64,000 nucleotides of DNA from contig CP073216.1 of the NCBI GenBank assembly GCA_020342235.1, positions 62,001-126,000 of the forward strand, read 5' to 3'. Below, piece after piece: positions 29,607-38,809 of the stretch. The notes under the pieces were generated by a model. It was given only the letters and a program-made list of their open reading frames with translations, was not told the origin of the DNA and did no database searches. Each line of letters starts with the position of its first letter. Position 1 is the stretch's first letter. The translations under genes and the position numbers were made by a program. Origin of the DNA: Saccharomycopsis phalli. Its lineage: Eukaryota; Ascomycota; Saccharomycetes; Ascoideales; Saccharomycopsidaceae.

Positions 29607-31064
29607 GCTTGAAGGAAGCGGAGTAGCCGCAAACGATTTGAACAGTCATTTGATTATGGCCTAGAAGCTCACTGAATAATATGCATAAGAGGCCGTGATA
29701 AAATGTAAAAGCAACAACAGCAAAAATTCGTGGTAGATTGAAGTAATTAAATCTATTTCATCAAAGGGCCATTACTAATCTGGTGGGCTATCCACGCAGA
29801 GCCTACACATGCCTGGTGCTGCTGGTGATTTACAGATCAACGGTCCAACAATGAATAGATTTATTCGCTAAAGCAGTCCTTCAGAATGTAGATGCTATAC
29901 TGACAACATGGCTCTTTCAAAAAAAACTGCATGTGGTCGATTTGAAAGATGTTGAACATGGGGTGTAATCACTTGAACTTATCCCGGACAATTTCATTGC
30001 CGTATTTACATTAGCGGTCGCACCTGATATTAATGGTTTGTCAGCGGAGTATTTGAGAGGTTTACCGATGGATAGCTTGAAAAAAAAATTTCAGTTAAAG
30101 TTCATTAGGCTAGAGGAAATGGATCATTATCAGAATTGTGAAGCCGACAATTTGGTGAAAAATCCATGCCGAAAAGGGAACAATTAAGCCAATTACCAAA
30201 GCTGAGGACGGATGAGACAAACTAGGTGACGAAATAATAGAACCGATGGACCAACCAACATAATTAACAATGGGATAGCGATACTCTGGTATCAAAGGTC
30301 TGCGATTCCCCGTGCCGATGGATATTCAGGTTAAGGTATGTAAGCGAGCTAACCAGTAAAAGAGGAAACATGTGGATCCACTGGAAATCTAAAATGGCTA
30401 AAGAACCGAAATACTTTTTAAGATAACATCCATGTAAATAATTACATAATAATTAATTAGAGTAGCAATTTAGTTGCAATTAGCAACAATAGGCAGGATA
30501 TCGACCGAGATTGCTACACTACTTGGCAAACAATAGCAAAGTTCCTTCAAGATGTTTCGCGAAAATTTCAGTCTTGTGACTATATGGTATGACACATGCT
30601 TACTCGAACCAGACAAGCAGGCGCGGCACCATGTGTTTAGGACGGTAGAATATATAATTGTTCTGCATATTGGATCTCTCCTTTCGTTTAAGTTTGACTA
30701 CATCACATTGATAACAATAGTGCGCTGACTTACGGGAATCCTAGGGAGACACCCGTGTTGCTTTTTTTGAGCCATACGTGCCCCAAAGGGTGAGTAGGAT
30801 GAGAGCTCAAAAGCAGTGTGGACAATCGTGCGATTTTGACAGGCCCAAGACACCAAGAAAACCAAGAACTGAGTGACAACTTTATGTAGAGCGCGCTTTC
30901 TTGTGTATCCTTGATTGTCTGTTTCATTTTTAGTAAAAGCCCACGAGCCTCTTATTACACCAAAAGAGGCAAGCACGTTGGCCACTATTTTTGCATACTG
31001 CATGAGTGGGCATGGTCCCTACATTTCCTCGTTCACCCATGAGGAAAACGTACAATCTCCAGCT

Positions 31065-31072
31065 TATATAAA
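31065..31072 (+). promoter_or_regulatory. TATA box of PHO84
   Basis: TATATAAA lies about 50 bp upstream of the ATG at 31120, fitting a strongly regulated gene. Confidence 0.55.
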
Positions 31073-31119
31073 ACACAGTTGATTCTCGTTTTTTTAATCG
31101 GTCACTGTTTCACATATAC

Positions 31120-32823
31120 ATGTCCAATCCAGATACAAAAGCCAACTTGACTGCCGGCGGAAACGCTGCGTTCCACAACTTTGTCAATGACTTTGCACAC
31201 GTGCAAGATCCAATGGAGAGACGAAGACTCGCCTTGGAGAAGATTGACAATGCTTCCTTTGGTTGGTACCATATCCGTGCCATTATGGTCGCTGGTGTTG
31301 GTTTCTTGACCGATGCTTATGATATCTTTGCCATTAACATGGGTCTCACTGCTTTGGTCTGGGTCTACTGGGGTGGAAACATGCCTTCTTCAACCAACAC
31401 ATTGATGAAGGTCTCTACCTCGGTGGGTACTGTTATTGGACAGCTTTTCTTTGGTTGGTTGGCCGATGTCGTCGGAAGAAAGAAGATCTACGGTGTTGAG
31501 TTGATTATCATGATTTCCGCTACCATCATCCAAGTTTGCTTGGCCGAGTCTCCAGCCATTAACTTTACTGCCGTGTTCACCTTTTTCAGAATCATCATGG
31601 GTATTGGTATTGGTGGTGACTATCCTCTTTCCTCTATCATCACTTCTGAGTTCTCCACCACCAAGTGGAGAGGTGCTATCATGGGTGCTGTTTTTGCCAA
31701 CCAAGGTTGGGGTCAATTGTTTGCCGGTATTGTTGCCATCATTGCCATTGCTGGTTACAAGGACCAATTGATCAACGCCAACTCTGCTGCCACCTGTGAC
31801 CACCACTGTATCAGAGCCTTGGACACTATCTGGAGACTTATCATTGGTTTCGGATGTGTTCCAGGAATGGTTGCCTTGTACTTCAGATTGACCATCCCAG
31901 AGTCCCCAAGATATACCTTTGATGTTGCCAACGACGTTGAGGTTGCTGCTGCTGATGCTGCTCACTTTGTCAACGGTAAGCTTGGTAACGCCAAGCAAGA
32001 GGAGATTGAGGAGTTGAGAGCCACCGAGACCCACAACGAGGTGATTGTTTCTCCACCAAAGGCTTCCTGGAAGGACTTTGTTGCGCACTTTTCTCAATGG
32101 AAGCACGGAAAGATTTTGCTTGGTACTGCTGGTTCTTGGTTCATGTTGGATGTTGCCTACTACGGTTTGAGTTTGAACACTGCTCTTATCTTGCAGACCA
32201 TTGGTTACGCCTCGTCCAAGAACATTTACCACTCGTTGTTCAACTCTGCTGCTGGTAACTTGATTTTGATCTGTGCTGGATCTATTCCAGGATACTGGTT
32301 CTCGGTTGCCACCATTGACACTATTGGAAGAAAGCCAGTGCAATTGATGGGATTCATCTTGTTGACTATCATCTTGTGTATTATTGGTTTTGGTTACAAC
32401 AAGATTGGTGAGCACGGAAGATTGGCCATGTACGTGTTGGCCCAATTTTTCCAAAACTTTGGACCAAACACCACCACTTTTATTGTTCCAGGTGAATGTT
32501 TCCCAACCAGATACAGATCTACTGCCCACGGTATTTCTGCTGCTGCCGGTAAGATTGGTGCTATCATTGCCCAAACTGCCCTTGGTACCTTGGTGAACCA
32601 CAACTGTAAGCAGGACAAGAAGGCTGCCAACTGTTGGTTGCCACACGTCATGGAGATCTTTGCGCTCTTTATGTTGATTGGTTGTTTCACCACCCTTTTG
32701 ATTCCAGAGACCAAGCGCAAGACTCTTGAGGAGTTGTCTGAGGAGTTGCACGGTGAGGTTGACCCAAGTAAGTTGGCCAACCAGAGCAACTACGGAAGTG
32801 ACAATTCCGAGAAGGCTGTTTAA
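31120..32823 (+). CDS. PHO84: High-affinity inorganic phosphate:H+ symporter
   Basis: A 567-residue MFS protein with 12 membrane segments. It shows the PHS-family marks: GFLTDAYDIFAINM in TM1, GQLFFGWLADVVGRKKIYG (motif A), RIIMGIGIGGDYPLSSIITSEFSTTKWRGA, and PNTTTFIVPGECFPTRYRSTAHGISAAAGKIGA in the C-half. The central loop and the C-terminal tail are hydrophilic and cytosolic. Fungal Pho84 imports phosphate across the plasma membrane and also acts as a phosphate sensor; it is induced by Pho4 when phosphate is low. Codon bias is extreme (TTG, GGT, GCC) and I found no CTG codon, as expected of a highly expressed gene in a CUG-Ser yeast. The long antisense frame across it is a codon-bias artefact. 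Confidence 0.97.
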   Translation: MSNPDTKANLTAGGNAAFHNFVNDFAHVQDPMERRRLALEKIDNASFGWYHIRAIMVAGVGFLTDAYDIFAINMGLTALVWVYWGGNMPSSTNTLMKVSTSVGTVIGQLFFGWLADVVGRKKIYGVELIIMISATIIQVCLAESPAINFTAVFTFFRIIMGIGIGGDYPLSSIITSEFSTTKWRGAIMGAVFANQGWGQLFAGIVAIIAIAGYKDQLINANSAATCDHHCIRALDTIWRLIIGFGCVPGMVALYFRLTIPESPRYTFDVANDVEVAAADAAHFVNGKLGNAKQEEIEELRATETHNEVIVSPPKASWKDFVAHFSQWKHGKILLGTAGSWFMLDVAYYGLSLNTALILQTIGYASSKNIYHSLFNSAAGNLILICAGSIPGYWFSVATIDTIGRKPVQLMGFILLTIILCIIGFGYNKIGEHGRLAMYVLAQFFQNFGPNTTTFIVPGECFPTRYRSTAHGISAAAGKIGAIIAQTALGTLVNHNCKQDKKAANCWLPHVMEIFALFMLIGCFTTLLIPETKRKTLEELSEELHGEVDPSKLANQSNYGSDNSEKAV

Positions 32824-33688
32824 AATTGTTTCTAGTTTTTCCCCTTATTTTTGTACTTTTTCTTTTAGGGTTGATAATACATAATGTTCATTGGTATTGT
32901 AGCTTGTTGTGGAGTGGTAGGTTGGTATGAGCCATGTGTTTAATGCTACAGCTTATTATTTGCGCAAAACTTACAGTTTACTGCCCAGTAATGATATGGT
33001 ATTCTGTGCAGAACAATAGCATACTCTGTATAGCAAAATATGGCATTGAGTAGCATAACTTTGAGGCTAGCTATACTGGGCTCCCAGGGGAGGTTCGTAG
33101 TACGCCATCTAGGACCAAGAACGGTGTCGCCATGTAGTCGGAGAAAATTGTACCTATATCTATATAGCGTAGCGTGTGTAATAAAAGAGGGGTTCTCATC
33201 TTTTTTTGCTACACTAAACCGAGTTACGACGACGCAAGTCCCTTGACAAACGCAACCATCGTACTCTTTCAGACGAGTATGCTCAACTTGGAACATCTCT
33301 TATTGTTTTAATCCTTTTCATGCCTTATCTTTTCCGAAATCACCATTTTAAAGATAAGAACCAATACCTTTTGGGATTAGTTCTTCTCTGACGAAAGGTT
33401 ATCTAACCTACTTTTTATTTCTCGTCCTTTTCCTTTTATTTCATTTAAAGTATAAATAGTCTGACTTTTCTCTGAATTGTCAAGCGAATATATTTTAGCT
33501 ATTTTACCACTCGTATCCTAGTTACTATATTACAGCGTGGTGTTTCGATGGTACAATATTTTCGATAGTAAAATATACTCTGATGGTAAAATATAGTTAG
33601 TATTCTCATAGTACAATATATTCTCATCGTACATCTCAGTCATTTCAGCCTAATACAACATACATTCTGGTACACTAACATCCGACAT
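32824..33688. other. Intergenic region between convergent PHO84 and PXP1
   Basis: About 865 bp separating two 3' ends. It has no supported gene. A short AT-rich tandem repeat occupies its right end. Confidence 0.5.
33547..33634. repeat. Short degenerate tandem repeat
   Basis: Four to five imperfect units of about 17-25 bp share the core GATGGTAAAATAT, with variants GTACAATAT and GTAAAATAT. It lies just downstream of the PXP1 stop on the convergent side. Confidence 0.65.
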
Positions 33689-35320
33689 CTACAACTTATT
33701 CTGCCAGCCAAAGGCAACCTTGCGCTGTTTCCCCGGCTCAATGACAACATTAATCACTGAGCATCGCCCGCTGCATAAACTCTGCTTGACTGCATGGCGC
33801 AACTCCTCCAAGTTTTCAACATTGAATCCCTGTGCGCCAAGCGATTGGCCCAAGAGGTCGTACCGTGTCCCCTTGGAGAGCTCGATTGGCGTCCGCTGGT
33901 CTGGGCTGCTAGCCTCTTCTTTCCCGTGGTATATCCCGCTGTTGTTCATAACAATGATCGTCAAGTCCAATCCGTAGCGCACTGCGGTCTCCACCTCCAT
34001 GGCCGAGAACCCAAATGCCGAGTCGCCCTCAATGGCAACCACCGGGGTCTCTGGGTTTGCGACCTTGGCAGCAATGGCGTAGCCAAGCCCGACGCCCATG
34101 GTGGCATTTGTACCGGCGTCGAGCCTCTTGCGGGGCAATTCCATGGGGAAACAGAGCCGGGCCACGTCCATGGTGTTGGCGCCCTCAACTACGAGAATCG
34201 TGCTTGGGTCGAGGAGCTCGCGGATGGTCTTGTAGCACACGTGGTAGTTTAGTAAAGCTGTGGTGGTCTTTTCCTTGCGGGCCAACGAGGCTGCGTTCTG
34301 GGTACACTTTTGCTCGATTTCGAGGGCAAGGCCTGGCGCACGGTACCCGAGCAAGGCCTGGTGCAACTGGGGCACGACCAACGACACGTCGCCAACGAGC
34401 CCGAGCCGGGTATCCGAGAAATGGATGTAGTTGTCGCCGACGACGTCAGCACTATGATTGATCTGGATGAACCGTGTTGTGTCGCTGAACCTGCGCCGGT
34501 CGCCCAAGTGCATGATCCAGTTGAGCCGCACGCCAAGCAACAACACCACGTCGGCGCGGGCAAGCGCCAACGACCGCGCACTCGATACGTTCAAGCTGCT
34601 TGAGTCCGGCACAATGCCCTTTCCCATGGGCGTGGCCACAAACCGGATGCCAAGTCGCTCGACCAAATCACGCACCTGCTGCGCACCGTCGACGGCGCCC
34701 TTGCCGATCACCGCAAGCGGGAACCGCGCCGACCGGATGGCCTCGGCCGCCGCCTGGACGCGCGCGGGGTCGGCAGCACTGCGGACTTTGTCGAACCGTG
34801 CCGGCCGGACGTCATCGTCGCTGCCTGGGCCCTGGATAATGTCGCCAGGGAGATCGAGGTACGTGCACCCAGGCACGTCCGAGTTGGCCAAGCGATAGGC
34901 CTTGGTCAACAAATACTTCACCAGTTGGAGCGACTCGGGCGACGCAGCAAACTTTGCCATGGGCCGCACGACCCCAACCTGGTCCAATTCCTGGAACCCG
35001 CCCTTGTACTTTGAGTCGCGGTCGACGCTTCCGGCGACCACCATCAAGGGCCAGTGGTTGCTGGCGGAATTGAAGCACCCTGCGAGCCCATGGACGAGCC
35101 CAGGGCCGCCGACAACGAGCAAGACCCCCGGGGAGCCCGTCAAGTACCCATAGGCGGACGCGGCGTAGCTGGCGGCTTGCTCGTTGCGGAAGCCAATGAA
35201 CCGCACTCCGTGGGCTTGCAAGGCATCTGCGACCTCAATGACGGGGATTCCCACCAAACCAAACACCACGGGGACACCGAGACTTGCGATTACTCTGGCA
35301 ATATAGTCGGAGCCACTCAT
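33689..35320 (-). CDS. PXP1: ThDP-dependent 2-hydroxyacyl-CoA lyase / oxalyl-CoA decarboxylase-like, peroxisomal
   Basis: A 543-residue thiamine diphosphate enzyme. The N-terminal Pyr domain has FGLVGIPVIEVADALQAHGVRFIGFRNEQAASYAASAYGY, including the catalytic Glu of RNEQ. A central domain with GKGIVPD follows. The C-terminal PP domain has the ThDP motif GDSAFGFSAMEVETAVRYGLDLTIIVMNN. The protein ends in NKL, a variant of the C-terminal peroxisomal signal SKL. This matches S. cerevisiae Pxp1 (YEL020C) and mammalian HACL1, which cleave 2-hydroxyacyl-CoA in phytanate alpha-oxidation; oxalyl-CoA decarboxylase is the close relative. The coding sequence is markedly GC-rich, with GCG, CGC and GTC codons, unlike PHO84 next to it. 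Enzyme class is certain, the substrate less so. Confidence 0.88.
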   Translation of the reverse strand: MSGSDYIARVIASLGVPVVFGLVGIPVIEVADALQAHGVRFIGFRNEQAASYAASAYGYLTGSPGVLLVVGGPGLVHGLAGCFNSASNHWPLMVVAGSVDRDSKYKGGFQELDQVGVVRPMAKFAASPESLQLVKYLLTKAYRLANSDVPGCTYLDLPGDIIQGPGSDDDVRPARFDKVRSAADPARVQAAAEAIRSARFPLAVIGKGAVDGAQQVRDLVERLGIRFVATPMGKGIVPDSSSLNVSSARSLALARADVVLLLGVRLNWIMHLGDRRRFSDTTRFIQINHSADVVGDNYIHFSDTRLGLVGDVSLVVPQLHQALLGYRAPGLALEIEQKCTQNAASLARKEKTTTALLNYHVCYKTIRELLDPSTILVVEGANTMDVARLCFPMELPRKRLDAGTNATMGVGLGYAIAAKVANPETPVVAIEGDSAFGFSAMEVETAVRYGLDLTIIVMNNSGIYHGKEEASSPDQRTPIELSKGTRYDLLGQSLGAQGFNVENLEELRHAVKQSLCSGRCSVINVVIEPGKQRKVAFGWQNKL

Positions 35321-35665
35321 GCAGGTGGAGGGTTGCGGCCGCGTATATATAGGAGGGTGCGCGGCCCGGGTCCGGAAGTGGGGTAGGTACAGAGAGTATA
35401 AGATTTATAATCAACCTGGAGAAGCAACCAAGACATTTTACTCAGAATGTGCTTAAAAATGAACATGAGGAAAAAGGCATAATAATAATAGTAGGAAGGG
35501 AAAACAAGGGACAGGAAATTAAAGAAATATGGAGAGTAAAATGACAATATGTAAGGGAAAGTAAAAAAAAGCAGCGGGCAATAGCCACGGGCAACAGCCA
35601 ACAGCCACCGGAAACAGCCACCGGCCCTCGGCCAGTAGCCACCGGAAACAGCCACCGGACCCCGA
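35321..35665. other. Intergenic region between PXP1 start and SRP1 stop
   Basis: 345 bp, holding the PXP1 promoter (TATATATAGG at about 35345) and the SRP1 3' end. The right part is a small GC-rich minisatellite. Confidence 0.6.
35585..35660. repeat. GC-rich minisatellite (CCACCGGAAACAG-type units)
   Basis: Imperfect repeats of ACAGCCACCGG with AAA or CCC spacers, at least four units, directly downstream of the SRP1 stop codon. Confidence 0.7.
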
Positions 35666-37361
35666 CTAAAATTGAAACCCGCCTTGAGGCTGCGGCCGCG
35701 AGTTAAAGCCAAAGGTATCACCGTTATTGACCGGGTCCAACATCTCGTCATTGTTCCCGTCGTCGTCCTCGTCGTCGTTGAAATACTTGTCAATCATCAG
35801 ATAGGCCTTTTGGTAGATGTTCTCGTTGTTGCTCTTTTGGCACTCAAAGATCTTGTCCATGCCGCCGGCCTCCTCGATGAAGATGGCATTCTCGTTGATG
35901 GACGCGTTCTTGGACTCCTTCTCCATCTCGCCGGCCTTGAGGATGTTCTCCAACGCGTCCAACGTGACCTCGATGATCTTGTTGTCGCCGACACTCAACA
36001 AGTCGCACAACGGCTTGATGCACCCCTGCTGCACCAAGTAGCGGATCTCCTCTGGCTTCTGCAACCCGCCCGACGACGCGTTGCTGATGGCCCAACAGGC
36101 CTCCTTCTTGGTCTTGTACTCGCCTGTGGCCAAGATCCGGATCAACGGCGGAATCAAGTTGCTGTCAATGACCGCCTGGATCTGCTCGGTGTTGCCGGCA
36201 GTGATGTTCGAGATCGTCCAACAGGCCTCCTTACGGATAGACTCCTTTGGGTTTGAGAGCAATGGCAACAACGCAGTCAACACCCCGGAGTTGATCACGT
36301 ACTGCGTCTGGAGGTCGCTTCCGGTGACAATGTTGCCCACCGCCCGCAACGCAGGGGTCTTGACCACGTTCAGCTCGTGGCCCAACAAGTCGACCAACCG
36401 GCGCGGGATGCGCGCGTCAATCACCGCCTGGATCGACTCCGGCGGACCATCAGAGAGATAGCTGATTGCCCAGCACGCGTCGATCAACGTCTCGGTGTCG
36501 GTCGAGTAGATCAACTTGGACAACGTTGGCAACGCCGCGCTCACAACCTCCCAGTCTGGCTGCGGGTTCTTGCCGCGGCACAAGTTGGAGAGCGTCCAAG
36601 TCGCGGTGCGGATCAACGACATTTTTACTGCGCTAAAGAGCGACAATACTGGTGGCATTGCGTTGCAGCTCAAGACATAGTCTCTAAACGTCGACAGGTC
36701 GCCTGCGACGTTTCCAAGGGCCCAGATGGCCTGCTCCTTGACTTCCAACGAGCTCGAGTACAACAACTGCACAAAGTACGGAACCGCGCCTGCCTGGACC
36801 ACGATCTTGGTTTGCTCAGATGTGCCTGAGGCAATGTTGGTGAGAGCCCACGCAGCTTCAAGCTGCAAGAGCTCGGGTTGGTCCTGCATGAACTCGATCA
36901 ATATTGGCACCACGCCGGTGCGGATCACCATGTCAATGGGTGGGTTGTGTTCTCTGGAGAGAATCTGTCTGAACTTGATGGTGGCCCGCAATTGCAGGTC
37001 AAAGTTGTCGGACTTGATCTCCTCCATCATCTTTGGGAGCTCCTGCTCAAGCTAGCGGTGTTAGTAGAAAAATATATAGATATTGGCGGCCGTTGCCACC
37101 CTCACGCGCTTATATACTTACCGATTGCATAAAGTACTGGTCGTCGTCGCTGTGATCGTCGTCCGAGTCGTCATTCAAATTATTGACAATCTCGTCCAAG
37201 TTTCGCCGCTTCGCCAACGTCTCCTCACGCTTTTGTTTCCGCAATTCAACTTGCTGTGTCTCCCGTCGTCTTCGTAACTCATCTGCCTCAAACCGCGACT
37301 TGTTCTTGAACGTCGTCCGCCGGTGCTCAGGAACAAACTTTGTGGTGCTATCTCCGTCCAT
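35666..37361 (-). CDS. SRP1: Importin alpha (karyopherin alpha), spliced
   Basis: Exon 1 is 37122-37361 and exon 2 is 35666-37051, separated by a 70-nt intron (GTAAGT, TACTAAC, AG on the minus strand). The product is 541 residues. The N-terminal importin-beta-binding domain has [18 protein letters not shown] and [24 protein letters not shown]. Ten armadillo repeats follow with the conserved [51 protein letters not shown] and [12 protein letters not shown]; the Trp-Asn pairs bind nuclear localisation signals. The acidic C-terminus ends GGFQF. The splice restores [14 protein letters not shown], matching S. cerevisiae QFYSQLQQELPQM. A CTG codon at residue 199 sits where S. cerevisiae has Ser in GNVAGDS. 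Confidence 0.97.
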
Positions 37362-37562
37362 GGCCTGCTAGTTTTTTTTCGTCTAAATAAAAAATAATAT
37401 CTCTGTGGGGGAATCTGGTCTATCTCGTTGGTCAATTGTTATACTCTCAACTAGTATACCATCAGAATAATACCAGCCAGGGAAAAAAAGACGAAAAATA
37501 TTTCACGCCCCGGGTAACTCGCACTCCGAAACCAAGCCGCTGGGCTCTGCAAACGTGCCAAC

Positions 37563-38261
37563 ATGAACTCAACCAGATGGTTTTCCTCGCTTGGCCGACA
37601 ATTGCTTAGTCAGACCAGCCGCCGGCGCGAGACCGGACTCCCTGTGCCGAAATCGTCGGCTTATGCCTCCAAGGAGACCGACCCGCCGCTATACATCCGG
37701 AAACCATGGTCCTTGGTCGCTACCCCAATGCCAGACAACCTCAGAGAGGGATACATGCCGTTGTACTACGGACCGGCAGCAAAACACGTCTCGTTGTTGA
37801 AGCGGGCCACGCTTGGCGGCGCCGGCGTCGGCTTATATGTCGCGTACTTGATGCATGGGTCGCCAAACTTTGGCGACGGGTTACTGGCCCTTGTTGCTGC
37901 CTTGTCGATGATACCGGTACCGCTCGCGCAGTACTTCAGCCGGGGGTATGTGGTGACGATTTCCCGGTTGATTGACAAGACACTTGTGCCGCAGACCAGG
38001 GAGAACTTGTGCAAGGACGAGACGTTGGTGGTGAAGAAGTGGGCGTTTGGCGGCAAGCGGTTGGTGAATGAGCTTGTGAGGCTCGACGGGGTGAAGTTGG
38101 TGACGACGTGGTACGGAGCGACCTACTGGCAGTATACGGATCCAAACGGGCTTGTCTACAAGTATTATGTGCATGACAATATTGGGGGAATTAAGATGGA
38201 GCGGATATGGGGGATAATAGAGGCCCAGAGTGGGTTGGATCGTGGGAGAAGTGGGTTGTAG
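37563..38261 (+). CDS. Putative mitochondrial inner-membrane protein, TMEM70/TMEM186-like
   Basis: A 232-residue protein. The first 35 residues are rich in Arg and Ser without acids (MNSTRWFSSLGRQLLSQTSRRR), a likely mitochondrial presequence. The core has YMPLYYGPAAKHVSLLKRATLGG, two membrane segments at about residues 82-98 and 105-122, and QYFSRGYVVTISRL, then a soluble tail with WYGATYWQYTD. The order (PLxYxG, paired short hydrophobic hairpin, then GYV) is that of the TMEM70/TMEM186/TMEM223 group, which assist ATP synthase or complex I assembly in animals. CUG-Ser yeasts have complex I, unlike S. cerevisiae, so such a role is possible. The family call is tentative. Confidence 0.6.
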   Translation: MNSTRWFSSLGRQLLSQTSRRRETGLPVPKSSAYASKETDPPLYIRKPWSLVATPMPDNLREGYMPLYYGPAAKHVSLLKRATLGGAGVGLYVAYLMHGSPNFGDGLLALVAALSMIPVPLAQYFSRGYVVTISRLIDKTLVPQTRENLCKDETLVVKKWAFGGKRLVNELVRLDGVKLVTTWYGATYWQYTDPNGLVYKYYVHDNIGGIKMERIWGIIEAQSGLDRGRSGL

Positions 38262-38809
38262 GGAGTGGAGAGTGGAGAGGAGAAGTGGAGGTAGTGAGAG
38301 CAGTTGCAGGAACGAGGTTTGTAAGTAGAAATATATTCATATATCTGGTTGTAGAGAGTATAGAGTAGAGTATAGAGTATAGAGTAGAGTATAGAGTAGA
38401 GAGTAGAGAGTATAGAGTAGAGAGTATAGAGTATAGAGTATAGAGTAGAGTGTATAGAGTATAGAGTAGAGAGTATAGAGTAGAGAGTAGAGAGTAGAGA
38501 GTAGAGAGTAGAGAGTAGAGAGTAGAGAGTAGAGAGTAGAGAGTAGAGAGTAGAGAGTAGAGAGTAGAGAGTAGAGAGTAGAGAGTATAGTATAGTATAG
38601 TATAGTATAGTATAGTATAGTATAGTATAGTATAGTATAGTATAGTATAGTATAGTATAGTATAGTATAGTATAGTATAGTATAGTATAGTATAGTATAG
38701 TATAGTATAGTACAGTAGTGTAGTGCAGCGTAGTGTAGTGCAGTAGAGTGTTGACATAGAAATATATTCATCTACAGCTAGTAATCAGTCACAACAATAG
38801 TCATCATAA
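38262..38809. other. Intergenic region dominated by a microsatellite
   Basis: 548 bp between two convergent genes, of which about 400 bp is simple repeat. Nothing else is seen. Confidence 0.7.
38346..38722. repeat. Compound microsatellite: GAGTATA/GAGTAGA units then (TATAG)n
   Basis: From 38346 to about 38586 the sequence is mixed GAGTATA and GAGTAGA heptamers, then AGAGTAG units. From about 38586 to 38712 it is a nearly perfect (TATAG) pentamer run of about 25 units, decaying into GTAGTGCAG at its end. Several long frames on the minus strand (Tyr/Leu repeats) arise only from this repeat and are not genes. Confidence 0.95.

Larger units (their letters stand above)
27044..31119. other. 4-kb region without protein-coding genes
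   Basis: Between the GPI protein gene and PHO84 no frame exceeds about 100 codons and none has a recognisable product. Base composition is not unusually AT-rich, and part of it (29330-29600) is more GC-rich because of the SINE-like element. Small internal features include a 14-bp near-direct repeat (CAAACCACAATT) near 28186-28212 and a hairpin CAGCCCC/GGGGCTG near 27773-27808. The right end holds the PHO84 promoter. A CACGTT at about 30973 could be a weak Pho4 site. Confidence 0.6.

Noticed and set aside
31390-32751. A 453-codon open frame antisense to PHO84
   Set aside because: Its composition (Gln, Asn, Ser, Val runs) mirrors the codon bias of PHO84, whose protein match is unambiguous. No independent support.
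38191-38771. Two minus-strand frames of Leu-Tyr repeats
   Set aside because: Produced by the TATAG and GAGTATA microsatellite.
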